DNA of 64,000 bases from contig JAULSN010000014.1 of assembly GCA_033439765.1 (NCBI GenBank), positions 372,001-436,000 of the forward strand, read 5' to 3'. Positions 41,796 through 52,770 of the stretch are shown here, in pieces (position 1 is the first letter of the stretch; the number at the start of each line of letters is the position of its first letter). This DNA comes from Lasiosphaeria ovina. Taxonomy: Eukaryota; Ascomycota; Sordariomycetes; Sordariales; Lasiosphaeriaceae. A model generated the notes under the pieces. That model saw only the letters and a program-made list of their open reading frames with translations. It did not search any database and was not told the origin of the DNA. A program made the translations under genes and the position numbers.

Positions 41796-41985
41796 CCCAA
41801 ATGTGTTGCACACAAAGCAGGCAAAATAGGTCCAGTCAATTGATGAATTCCAGGAGGAAGAAAGCAGTGCGCAGCGCCATTTCTTCCTGTAGGAAAATCC
41901 TGCTTTTGTGCAGGTAAGCACTAGGCCCGTGTTGGCAAAGATCATCCCCCTGGAAAGCGTCTAACCCAATCAGGCCTAGTCATGC
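41796..41985. repeat. ~185-bp inverted pair, left copy (right copy 43,328-43,512)
   Basis: GTTGCACACAAAGCAG, CAGTCAATTGATGAATTC, TTCCTGTAGGAAAATCCTGC and GTAAGCACTAGGC recur in reverse at 43,328-43,512. A shorter piece lies near 28,530. The pair encloses a Tc1/mariner fragment, so they could be long TIRs or simply two inverted copies. Confidence 0.5.
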
Positions 41986-42261
41986 AACAAAATGCGCCGG
42001 CGTTCGGCTTCGGTAATACGCCGATTCATCACCGCGCGCCGCGCCCGGCGGGCATCGTGAGAGCCGAAAAAATACGGCAAATGGAAGATCAGAAATGACG
42101 ACGTTGTTTGGCCGGGCCTCACTGCGTTGCAGGCGTTGAAGCAGCTTGTTGTGGAAGAAACAGAGTAAAAAGTAGGTATGGTGGCTTGTTTGCTCCAAAA
42201 AGTGTCTGGCACACGCTTGCTTACAGGGGTGCGGATCCTGCGGAACGCACGATCTGAAATG

Positions 42262-42580
42262 ACAACGGTTCGGGTTCGAATAGACGTTGCCTACGGTCCG
42301 AAGAGACCTCTTTTTTCGCGTTGTGGTGTCTTTCCACCGCTTCACTGTTTGGCTTGTTTTTGATGGAGACTCTTTGAGAAAATGCTACAAGTGCGTGCCT
42401 TTGGGCAACTCAGTGGAGAAATTGCAGTCGCGGGCTTTGTCAGAAAAGTCTTTCAAACCGCGCTCCTTTGGGCAAACTCAGGGGTGGAGAAATTGCAATT
42501 GCAGGCTTTGGCTTTGTCCGGATTGTCTTGCATAAACCGCGCTCCAACATCCAACAGAAACCGGTGACGTGACGTGACGC
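42262..42580. repeat. GTCCGAAGAGAC motif and satellite units
   Basis: GGTTCGAATAGACGTT..CTACGGTCCGAAGAGACCTC mirrors 37,640-37,676. 42,400-42,560 holds three units of the 11-12-kb minisatellite family. No gene. Confidence 0.4.
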
Positions 42581-42850
42581 GACGCGACGGTGCGGTGCGG
42601 TGCGACAAAGCTTTGATGGGTGTCCAGTTACTAAAAGCGCTGCTAGTTGTATTCGAGAGAGGAATCCCCGCTTTTTGAGGGGTGCCCGTGCCGCTGCAAT
42701 ACCAACAAATTTGACACGCATGCAATCCACGAATTGATCAGTTGGCCACCTTTACCCATTTTTCTACCCCAAAACGCACTGCGCAGGGCCAAAAAGTCAG
42801 CTCATTTGATTCCTTTCAATTTGGCGCATCTTGCCAATGTGTCTTCCACG

Positions 42851-43190
42851 ATGGTTCGGCGCCTCAGTAAGCAGCAAATGGTTGTGGTGTATTGTCTTCT
42901 CGTTTCCGACGCGTCTGCTAATAATAAAGATGTAGCGAACGAAGCCGAGATCGCCCTGTCATACGCATACTACACACTGAAAAGGCGATATATCGATACC
43001 AGCGATCCTTTCTCGAAGCAAGCTCTGCGACTTGCTCAAAGACAAGCTAGACCTATACCTCGATGAAATGCAATGCTTCTAAGCCCTCGAATGCGATATT
43101 TTTCGTCTCGATGTCGTGTATTAGCCGGCAGCTGAAGGCCGCCGACTGGACCAACAAGCGCTTGAACACGATGCCGGGGAACCGATTCTC
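42851..43190 (+). pseudogene. Tc1/mariner-type transposase fragment
   Basis: An HTH-like frame (VVVYCLLVSDASANNKDVAN..YYTLKRRYIDT) is followed, across two frame changes, by DLLKDKLDLYLDEMQCF and IFFVSMSCISRQLKAADWTN. The run L...pdlYLDEm..fL...fdi.vs.s.i.R.Lk...W..Kr is the linker before the DDE domain of fungal Tc1/mariner transposases. The DDE domain is gone. Confidence 0.5.
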
Positions 43191-43559
43191 ACGAGATTCA
43201 GCGGGCGGGTGGTTGTGTGTGCCGAAGAGAGCGCAGAAGCCGCCCAGTCATGTAAATCGTCCATCAGGTCATCGAGGGAGTCGTATTTGTCCTTTAAGAG
43301 CCCGGCGGGGGCATTGAGGGGTGTTGCATAACTAGGCCCAATTGGGTTACAGGTTTACCGGGGGATGATCATCGCCAATACGAGCCTAGTGCTTACATGC
43401 ACAACAGCAGGATTTTCCTACAGGAAGAAAAGGCACTGCGCACTGCTTTCCTCCTTTAGAATTCATCAATTGACTGCACCTATTTTGACTGCTTTGTGTG
43501 CAACAAGAGGGGCGCGGGTGCGGAGGGAGCCGCATCGTGATTTTCGTCGGGCGAAGGCG

Positions 43560-43900
43560 TGCGCGCGGCCATTTCTATCCATCGCTAGTTAGTCTTGTGG
43601 ATGGAAACGCGGCGATGAATTGGGGTGTTGTTGATGTAGCTCAATTGACGGTATTGTAGTTGGATGTGCAAGGTATGGGTGGATTTGGCGGATGCTGTCA
43701 CAAACACCGGTATGCAAAATGAGGGCAACAGAGTGCTTGAATTAGGAAGAAGAAAGAAGGTGGGCGTGCCCTGCATACCCTGCTTTTATGTGGTGTTCAG
43801 GTCATAATAACCTAGGCCGTAGGCGGGCTAGCATATGCGCCACCTCCGTAGCACCCACACTTTCGACAGCTGCCCTCAATTGCAGCTGCTTCTTAAAATC
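43560..43900 (-). mobile_element. MULE 5' fragment, with empty LTR site
   Basis: Minus-strand reading gives ACTAACTAGCGATGGATAGAAATGGCC and the same downstream order as the 38.2-kb MULE (CCTTCTTTCTTCTTCCTAAT, CCCTCATTTTGCATACCG). The site of the solo LTR at 38,629 is unoccupied here (around 43,830). Confidence 0.5.
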
Positions 43901-44341
43901 GGGAGACTTCTTGAGTGGCTGGAGGGGTGCCAACGCAACACGCAACACACACACGGCACGAAAAAATGTCAAATGTCAACAACGGCCATAGCTGCATTCT
44001 CTTTGTCTTGAATGGACGAATCTAGTCCTGTGCTTAGATCAATACTCAAGCGTGCTGGTGATACCACGAAGCGACAAATCCGTACCCGTGTCCTCCGAAC
44101 CGCTGTCCGATTCGCCATACCGGCCAAAGGCACAAAACGTTCCGGCGCAACGGTCGAAAGAAAAAGAAGAGAGAGAGGTGGAAGAAAGAGACCCAACGCC
44201 ACGGCGTACTGTGCTGGTCGACAACAAGAAAAAGGAGGGCAATAACAGGTTTGACTGAGCCGAGCCGGTAGTCGAAGAAAATTGACAAAATAGTAGCCAA
44301 AAAAAGGGAAAAATAGAGGTTCTCGTTGGCCAAGTCGTCAC
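43901..44341. other. Locus flanking nested element B; short ORF only
   Basis: A 77-codon basic ORF (44,012-44,245; MDESSPVLRSILKRAGDTTK) is too weak to call. The sequence resumes beyond element B at 51,693. Confidence 0.25.
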
Positions 44342-44789
44342 TATAAAAAGAGCTTTGATCTACGCACCCTAGGCAAAAATCACCGCACCCTAGGTGGAGT
44401 AGTTGGCAGCTGCTGGTAACTGAGATATTCAGAGCCTATTTTAGGCCGGTAAAATCCTGAATTACCATCTTACCGCCCATGTGCCTACCATGCAGCCCGG
44501 CGGGCCGGGTCAACGGCGTTGAAGCCGTCAAAACCTTCAAAGGCCGTCAAAACGCGTTTACCGTGGTATTTTCCATTTTGACGATTTCTTCGTTGCTGAG
44601 TCAGCCCCGGAATAAAGGCAACTTGTAAATGGCAACTCTGAGGCCCGGATTTGCACGTAAAATAGCCAAATATTATGGCAGGCGCCCAGTTGCCTGAATG
44701 ATCTATTAAATCTAGCATACTGATATGGTGGATTTGTTAATATGGTGATGCAATTCCTTGGTGTTGAGTCTATCAATCTAACTAGCAAC

Positions 44790-45094
44790 CTAGTAAACAA
44801 AGTCCGGGTCGTCGTCGTCCTCCATATCGTCACTTTCCTTACGAGGAAAAGGGTCATCTTCTTCTATGGAACTAAAGCCGTCATTTTCCTCTTCAGTATG
44901 AGTGTGTACCTCCCAAAATTGACGGCGTTGAACCCTGCGGGCCTTCTATTCCGTTACCTCGATAAGGGTTGCCCGGGTTGCCCGGGCAGGCTGGGCTTTC
45001 TTCGTTGTCTTTCCTTTCTTTCCTTTTCCTCCCTATTGTGTTGTTGCCTTCCTCTTCCGACCTCTCTTTGGACTTAGTCCTGTAGTAATAATAA
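44790..45094 (-). pseudogene. Element B transposase, C-terminal part
   Basis: Minus-strand frame RRQFWEVHTHTEEENDGFSS then IEEDDPFPRKESDDMEDDDD to the stop at 44,790-44,792. It is the tail of the gene whose main part lies at 48,725-51,354, separated by element A. A TAG interrupts at EVTE|stop|KARR, where A has WQARR. Confidence 0.6.
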
Positions 45095-48000
45095 GAGCTT
45101 TGATCAGGGCACTCCATCAAAAAATCAGGGCACCCTACTTTGCATTCCTGGCAGCTGCTGGCAACTGTGATACTCAAAGCCTAATTTAAGCCGGTAAAAT
45201 CCTGAATTACCATCTTACCGCCCATGTGCCTACTATACAGCCCGGCGGGCCCGGGTCAACGGCGTTGAAGCTGTCAAAACCTTCAAAGGCCCTCAAAACG
45301 CGTTTACCGTGGTGTTTTCCATTTTGACGATTCCTTCGTTGCTGAGTCAGCCTCGAAAGAAAGGCAACTTGCAAATGGCAACTCTGAGGCCCGGATTTGC
45401 ACGTAAATTAGCCAAATATTATGGCGGGCGCCCAGTTGCCTGGATAATCTATTCAATCTAGTATATTAATATGGTGGATTTGTTGATATAGTGATGTAAT
45501 TCCTTAGTGTTGAGTCTATCAATCTAATCTAGCAACCTAGTAAATAAAGTCCTAGTTATCGTCGTCGTCCTCCATATCGTCACTTTCCTTGCAAGGAACA
45601 GGGTCACCTTCTTCTACGGAATTGAAGGCCTCATTCTCCTCTTTAGTATAAGTGTGTGCCTCCCAAAATTGACGGCGTTGAGCCCTACGGGCCTGCCATT
45701 CCGTTACCTCGGTCTTGTGCCGGGCCGCCTGGGTCGCCCGGGCCGCCCGGGTCACCCGGGTAGTCTGACTCGCCCGAGTAGGCTGGCTCGCTTTCTTTAT
45801 TATCTTTCTTTTCTTCCCTTTCCCTTTCTACGTTGTTGCCTTCCTCTTCGGACCTCTCTTTGGACCTGTCCCTCCACCGACGACAATGTAGTCAGAGTCA
45901 ACCTCAACCTCTTCTTGTTCATCTTGTCCATCCTGCTCTTCAAGACTCGGCCCGGCGACCTCAAACTACGAATAGTAACGCCGGGCGTCCCGAGAAATCG
46001 TGCCGCTCCGGGCTATCGTCTTTGTCTTCGGCGCCGGCAGCTCAACGGGTAGTAGGATGTCTTCATTTCCGAATAGGCCGCCCTGGTTGAGCGGGCGACC
46101 TTTAGCGACTACCTTGTTAGGTTGTTGGATCCGTAGATACCGATTTTCCGTATCCTATAAGTAAATTAGCTAGGAAAGAAGAGTTAATTAGATTCCTGGT
46201 AACCCACTCGGTAGACCTTGAGATGCTATATACGGTCGTAGTTATTAGGACTAACCAAAATGCCGTCTTCGTAATCTTCTTCAAATCTTTCTAGTAATAT
46301 ATACGCGTAAGGTAGGCCGTACTAACTACTAAATTATTATATATAAGTAGGAAGTAGTCGGCCGGGCGTTATAGTAATCGGGAATATAATCCTTCGGTAT
46401 TATTCGATAAGAAGATTAATCGCCTAGCGAGTAATCTATATACGGTAGTTACCAAGCTACTTCTTCTTAAGGAATGCCTTCCGTACCGTACTCGAGGACT
46501 ACGCCGTCGCCTCGGTATATGCCTTAAAGCGGCGGGTAATATATCGATCTATAGCCTCGTAGACTTCGATAAGGCCCGACCTAGCCGATAGGTTTTCCGA
46601 CTTGACTAAGCCGTTATTATATTTATTTGGGGATATGGTCCGTATACCGTTATTCCTATATAGCCGCGTATAGTAGTTTGCCTACTACTCTTTATAAGGA
46701 ATAAGGTCGTTATCGATATGGTTAACTATACGAGGCTGAGTCTTTGAAAACTAACGATCTATTACGGCCTTCGCTTTATTAAAGTACTGGACCGAAGAAC
46801 TGAATACTATATACTTCTATAGTTCAAAAAGACCCGCCCTTGTATTTATAACCTTATTCGGGACCGCGCCGAGTATAACCTTGCCTTTCTTCGTCGTCTA
46901 TACCTTCGAATTCAGGGCATATATATTCGAAATGTCGTCAGCTTCTTCTTCAGCTTCGTTAACGGCGGCCTCGGCGGCATTCTTCCGGGCGGACTTGTCG
47001 GCAGGCGGCTTAACCCAAAACCTCTTAATATATAAGGTTATATTATAATTTATATACTATATATAACGCTACTTCTAAACGTTAGGAAAGAAAGCCGTTA
47101 ACGCCCCAATTAGTTATTTATCCCCGTTAATAATAAAAATATATAGAGAGGCGATAGTAAGCCGCTCCCGGCATTCCGTAATAGCTTATATAAGGAACCC
47201 GTAACCTTCTTCTTTTTCGTTACTTAAGAGAGCTTGGAAAATAGGCATCGTAGTCTTTTTAGGAGTAATAATAACTCCGGTAACGAGAGGTATACGTAGG
47301 TAGTTAACTTTATAAGTAGCGTTAATACCGATATAGCCGCCGAACCTCTTCTATATCCTTCGTTAATATCGTATAACCCAAAAGGTATATAACATCTTTA
47401 TTTTCTTATTATCCTTATAGTATATTATACACTAGTTCGACTTATTATCTTCTAGCTTCTTAATAAAGGCCTATATATCGGTATAGCCGTCTCTCTTTTT
47501 AATCCTCTAGTCCCGGCGAAGGTTATAAATATTAAGAGTAGTAATATTAGAATCGGGAAATTTGAGCTTAAAGAGGTTAAGAGCCGACTTAGCCGTAACC
47601 GACCGATCCGCCGTAAGGTCGTAGATAAATTAAAGATACTCGTCTTCGAGGGCACGGCGCCTAAATATATAATACTCAATAGCGGTCTTGAACGGTACGT
47701 AGCCTTTATATATAAGGTCTATCGGTCTTATAGTCCAGCCCTCTCCATTCCGGGCCAGCTTTTATATACACATACGGAAGGGGTAGTCTTTTACCTTCTT
47801 TCTGCTCTATATTTTCCTCTTACCTTCGACCTCCCGGGGCGTCCTATCGTAATCGGCGTAGTCATAAATGAAGTAGTATTTATATATCTCTCTAGTCTTT
47901 GGGCGTTATACGCTTCGCTACGTAATAAGGCCGAATTTATTTTCTTTTGCCTAATCGGTTAATCTATCCTATATTACGAACTGATCCATAGGAATGCCGT

Positions 48001-48716
48001 TGAAGAGAGGCTCATCCTCGGCATCAACCTCCTAGGTATCGTTAGAGCCGTAGTAATCAGAGTCATACTCCTCTTTACTAGATTATTCGGGGTGGAGGAC
48101 ATCGTAGTACGAAGGAGAGGATAGGGGAGTCGGCGAGGAAGGCGGAGAGGGAGTCTCCAAGTCTCTAATCGAGGGCACGGGACTGCGTGTGACTAGTCGG
48201 GAAGATAGGACCGGTGACGGCGACGGCTGCGGTGATGGCGACGGCGGTAGTACGGGCGACGGCCTGAACGACGGCGAGGGCGACGGCTAGGCGGGCGAGA
48301 GGGAGCGGGCGGGTGACGGCGACGGCGAGGAAGCCGGTGAGCTTAAGCCCGAGGAAATCTCGATGTACGTTAATGATATTGTAAAGACTGTCAGGTCGGC
48401 GTTGTTCGAATTGTGAAGACTTGGAAGAGGTGTTGTAGGTAGTAGAAAGGTATTTAAGGACTTGGAAAAGGCCAGTTGGCCTTTCTAGACCTTAAATACC
48501 AAGTGCCCGGCCCGACGGTATGTATGTGAAAGTGTAAATAGTGTCATTTTAACTTTACTGGGCTTTAGTAAGCTTACTTTATGCCTAGTAGGCCGTTGGG
48601 TGGCTGCCATATAGTACGGCATTTTACTATATAAAAAGCGGTCCCTGCGTTGCTAGGTGCCAAACACCCCCTCTAGGGTGCCCTGATTTTTTAATGGAGT
48701 GCCCTAATCAAAGCTC
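45095..48716. mobile_element. Inner MULE-like element A, nested in B
   Basis: Ends GAGCTTTGATCAGGGCACTC and its reverse complement form TIRs of about 44 bp with two mismatches, both CpA versus TpA. AATAATAA flanks exactly (45,087-45,094; 48,717-48,724). The length is 3,622 bp. A shares the first ten bases of its TIR and most of its body with B, so the two are subfamilies of one element; A inserted after B was already in place. Confidence 0.85.
45552..48366 (-). pseudogene. Element A MULE transposase, heavily mutated
   Basis: The minus strand from about 48,366 reads a Ser/Pro-rich start (the ATG of B is lost), DLETPSPPSS, EEYDSDYYGSNDT, DAEDEPLFNGIPMDQFVI and AKENKFGLI (FAR1-type N-terminus). 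It ends with WQARRAQRRQFWEAHTYTKE and a DDDDN stop at 45,552. Dozens of TAG/TAA codons interrupt it, e.g. D-TAG-AKENK where B has DWAKENK. The replacements are G-to-A or C-to-T, consistent with RIP. Confidence 0.65.
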
Positions 48717-48724
48717 AATAATAA

Positions 48725-51259
48725 TGTAGTCCGAGTCAATCTCCACCTCTTCTTCTTCTTCTTCTTGTTTATCTTATTCATCCTGCTCATCCCGCTCTTC
48801 AAGACTCGGCCCGGCGAGTTCAAACTGTGAATAGTAACGCCGCGCGTCCCGGGAAATCGTACCGCTCCGGGCTATAGTTTTCGTCTTCGGCGCCGGCGGC
48901 TTAACGGGTAGTAGGATGTCTTCATTTCCGAACGGACCGCCCTGGTTAGGCGGGCGGCCTTTGGCGACCGCCTTATCAGGTTATTAAAGTTGTAGATACC
49001 GATTTTCCGTATCCTATAAGTAGATTAGTATAGAAAGAAGAGTTAATTAGGTTATAGCGACATACTCGGCGTTTCTTAAGATGCCAGGTGCGGTCATAGT
49101 TAATAGTATGAACTAATACGCCGTCTTCGTAATCCTTATCAAACCTTTCTAGTAATATGTACGCGTAAGGTAGGCCATACTAACTACTGAACTACTTCGT
49201 ATAGGTAGGAATTAGTAGGCCGGGCGTCTTCGTAGTCGGGAATCTAATCCTTCGGTATTATTCGACAAGAAGATTAATCGCCCACCGAGTTATCTATATA
49301 CGGCAGTTACCGAGCTACTTCTTCTTAAGGTATTCCTTTCGTACCGTACTTAAGGATTACGCCGTCGCCTCCGTATAGGCTTCAAAGCGGCGGGTAACGT
49401 ATCGATCTATAGCCTCGAGGACCTCTATAAGCCCCGACCGAGCCGATAAGTTTTCCGACTTTACTAATCCGTTATTGGATTCATTTGGCGATATAGTGCG
49501 TACGCCGTTATTCCTATATATCTATATATAATAGTTCGCCTACTACTCTTTATAGGGAAGAAGGTCGTTATTAATATACTTTAGTATACGAGGCTGAGTC
49601 TTTGAAAACTAACGATCTATTACGGCCTTCGCTTTATTAAAGTCCTAAACCGAGGAGCTGAATACCATATACTTCTATAGTTCAAAAAAGCCCGCCCTAG
49701 TATTCGCGACCTTATTCGGTACCGTACCGAGGGAAACCTTCCCTTTCTTCGTCGTTTATGACTTCGAATTTAGGGTATATAAGTCCGTAATATCTTCAGC
49801 TTTAAGCTCGGCTTCCGTAACGGCGGCGTCGGCGGCGTCGGCGGTATTCCTCCGGGCGGGCTTATTGGTATATATAATAATCCAAAACTTCTTAATATAT
49901 AGGACTATATTATAATTCAAGTACTATACGTATCGCTATCTTATAACGTTAGGGAAGAAAGCGATTAACGCCCTGATTAGTTATTCATCTCCGTTAGTAA
50001 TAAAAACGTATAGAGAGGGGATAGTGAGCCGCTCCCGGTATTCTATAATAGCTTATATAAGGAATCGGTAACCTTCGTCTTTCTCGTTACTTAAGAGTAC
50101 CTGGAAAATAGGTATTATAGTCTTTTCCGGAGTAATAATAACTCTAGTAACTAGAGGTATACGTAGGTTATTTACTCGGTAGGTAGCGTTAATACCTATA
50201 TAGCCGCCGAACCTTTTCCATATCCTTCGCTAAGTCCTTATTACCTAGAAGGTATATAATATCTTTATTTTTTTCTCGTTAGTATAGTATATTATATACT
50301 AATTCGACTTATTATCTTCCAGCTTCTTAATAAAGACCTACGTATCGGTATAGCCGTCTCTCTTCTTAAGCCTCTAGTCCCGGCGTATATTATAGATATC
50401 AAGAGTAGTAATATTAGTATCGGGAAATTTAAGCTTGAAGAGGTTATAAGCCGACCTCGCCGTAACTACCCGGTCCGCCGTAAGGTCTTAAAGAAATAGA
50501 ATATACTTAGGTTCGAAGGTACGGCGCCTAAATATAGGATACTTAATAGCGGTCTTGAACGGCGCGTAGCCTTTATACGTGAGGCTTATCGGTCTTGTAG
50601 TCCAGCCGCTACTATTTATAGCCAGTTGTTATATATATACTCGAAAGGGATAGTCTTTTGCCTTCTTTCTACTCTGAGTCTTCCTCTTGCTATAGCTCTC
50701 CTCGGACTTCCTCTCGTAATCGGCATAGTCGTATATAAAGGTATATTTGAACGTCTCGCCGGTGGCCGGGCGTTGATAGCTTCGCTACTTAATAAGGCCG
50801 AATTTATTTTCTTTTGCCCAGTCGCTCAGCCTGCTATATATTTCGAACTTATTAACCGGAATGCCGTTAAAAAGAGGCTCGTCTTCGGAATCAACCTGCC
50901 AGGTTTCGTCGGGACCGAAATCATTAGAGTCATACTCCTCTTCGATAGATTGTTCGGGTTCAAGGACATCGTAGTAGGAAGCAGGAGATTCCGAGGACCG
51001 GGGAGTTAGCGAGGAAGGCGGAGATGGAGTCTCCAAGTCACCGATTGAGGGCACGGGACTGCGTGTAACTAGTCGAGAAGACAGGAGTGGTAACGGCGAC
51101 AGGGACGGTGCGGGCGAGGGAGACGGGGGCGGTGCGGGCGACGGCCGGAATGACGGCGAGGGCGACGGCCAAGCCGGCGAAAGGGAGCGAGCCGGCGAGG
51201 GTGACAGCGAGGGCAACGGCGGTAGCGACGGCAAATACGGCAGCAACGGCAGCAACGAC

Positions 51260-51290
<31 letters not shown>

Positions 51291-51354
51291 ACGGCGGCGG
51301 CGATGAGGCTAGTGAGCTCGAATCGTTAAAGGAAATCTCGATCAAATGTATCAT
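48725..51354 (-). pseudogene. Element B MULE transposase, main part
   Basis: From MIHLIEISFNDSSSLASSPP the first 189 codons are open: Pro/Ser-rich 14-90, then DETWQVDSEDEPLFNGIPVN and RLSDWAKENKFGLIK. Past the stop, fragments show the MULE core: GGYIGINATYRVNNLRIPLV (about 50,200, minus), IFQVLLSNEKDEGYRFLI, VFITNGDE|stop|LIRALIAFFP and FSSSV|stop|DFNKAKAVIDR. In active MULEs the first and third blocks read IDATY and TDxxxA; here both catalytic Asp are Asn (GAC/GAT to AAC/AAT). The gene is dead. Confidence 0.65.
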
Positions 51355-51692
51355 GAAGACTGTGAGGTGGAATGGTAGGTTGACGATGTGTTCTTAGGCA
51401 CAGGAGAGGACTGTAGAGGCATACAAAGGACTATAAAGGCCACCTGGCCGGTATAGAGCTTAAACACTTACTGCGCGGCACAACGGCATGCATGTGACGG
51501 CGTGAATAGTGTCATTTTAACTTTACCGGGCTTCAGTAAGCTTCCTTGGTGCCCGGTAGGCCGTTGGGCGGCTGCCATGCAATACGGCATTTTACCATAC
51601 AAAAAGCGGTCCCTGCATTGGCAGCTGCCAGGGTCTCCACCTAGGGTGCGGTGATTTTTACCTAGGGTGCGTAGATCAAAGCTCTATAAAAA

Positions 51693-52022
51693 TGCCTATT
51701 TGGCGAATGGACGAAAAGGCCGGGGAAATAGCCAAAAGTCGTCCTTTGGAAGAAGCCATAACTGAAGAAAAAGAGCTAGTGCGTTAAGGAAGCTGATGGT
51801 GCTCATTTCGGTCGGAAATGCTGCTTGAAAATAATGACGAAAAAATGAAGCTCTCGAAGTAAGGACTCGTCCCTTAGAATCAGCGTCCTGTGATTAGAGG
51901 GCTAGAAGCCGTATTTTCGAGGAAAAGCTCGTTCATCGAGGGAAACGACGATGCTGCTTTATAACGGCCAAAAATAACCAAATCCTATAAAATAATAAAG
52001 AGATATATTAAGGGAGCTAAAT
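51693..52022. other. Right flank of element B, no gene
   Basis: Continues the locus interrupted at 44,349. A-rich, with no recognisable coding sequence. Confidence 0.3.
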
Positions 52023-52027
52023 AGGAC

Positions 52028-52636
52028 TGTAGGAATTACTGATCAATTAGGCTCACGCGGCTACAGGGCTGTGATCGGTCGATAGGAAAAACAAGTGGTG
52101 ATCAATCACGGTGCGGGGCACACACGCCATTCACGTAACCCCGCACACACAGGCCACACGTGCCCAAGCACGTGACCACGAAGCATCTGTAGGAATAACC
52201 GATCAATCAGAGTTACGGAGGCTGAGGCGGCTCGGCGGGCCGCGTAGCCCTGATTGGTCAGTCAGGAAGAATAGTGGGCCTGGCCCGGACACACGGGTTA
52301 GCTGCCCTAGCACGTGACCTTAGTGTGCACGGGCCATCCACCCTGTGGACAGCCTACTCCCCCAAAACCACCAAGCACCCTGTAACCCTACGGAATAGAA
52401 TAGAGATAAATGAACATACCACCAATCTCCCAACCACCCCTTTCGCAACGGTTACTATAGTGACTATTATGAATGACCTTGTCATTCCAACAGCATCGCC
52501 AAACGCGCCCGAATCCCATCCCCGTGGTTCGTGATCCTTTTACATAGAAGAGCAGAATATAACCACCACAACCACCCCCACCTTTCGTTTAGTAGCTACT
52601 AGCGACTATTTACCGAATGACCTTGTCATCCCAACA
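52028..52636. mobile_element. Solo LTR (outer) with AGGAC target duplication, hosting another solo LTR
   Basis: Starts TGTAGGAATTACTGATCAAT and ends CCTTGTCATCCCAACA, with AGGAC on both sides (52,023-52,027; 52,637-52,641). Subtracting the inner insert and its duplicated 5 bp leaves about 299 bp. Fragments of the same LTR lie at 54,268-54,450 (inverted) and 59,550-59,650. Family probably Ty1/copia from the TGTnGGAAT ends, which is not proved. Confidence 0.75.
52188..52492. mobile_element. Solo LTR (inner, 305 bp) with GCATC target duplication
   Basis: TGTAGGAATAACCGATCAAT to CCTTGTCATTCCAACA, flanked by GCATC (52,183-52,187; 52,493-52,497). It belongs to the same family as the LTR that it interrupts, so insertion and LTR-LTR recombination happened twice. 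Confidence 0.75.
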
Positions 52637-52770
52637 AGGACCGTATTTAACCTCAAATAGCTATAGTCCCCGCTTAAACGTAAGGCCAAAGGCGACTGTT
52701 TGACTATCGCACGCGGGCTCCCCCTAATTAACAAGATATCCAAAATGCCGAAAAACCACGCTATAGGGCC
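52637..52770. other. No gene seen
   Basis: Spacer between the nested solo LTRs and the Ty3-type element. Confidence 0.3.

Larger units (their letters stand above)
44350..51684. mobile_element. Outer MULE-like element B, TIRs and 8-bp target duplication
   Basis: The first 50 bp (starting GAGCTTTGATCTACGCACCC) and the last 50 bp are inverted copies with one mismatch. TATAAAAA flanks both sides exactly (44,342-44,349; 51,685-51,692), an 8-bp duplication as left by Mutator-like elements. Without the nested element A and its duplicated 8 bp, B is about 3.7 kb. It carries one minus-strand transposase gene, now split by A. The sequence is strongly TA-enriched and full of stops. Confidence 0.85.

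Noticed and set aside
41796..43512. A single Tc1/mariner transposon bounded by 185-bp TIRs
   Set aside because: The inverted pair encloses a transposase scrap, but a third partial copy at 28.5 kb, no TA duplication and intervening satellite units make two independent insertions equally likely; kept only as a repeat pair.
50785..51354. 189-residue Pro-rich protein as a stand-alone gene
   Set aside because: It continues by alignment into the MULE transposase of element B after a mutational stop; it is the N-terminus of that pseudogene.
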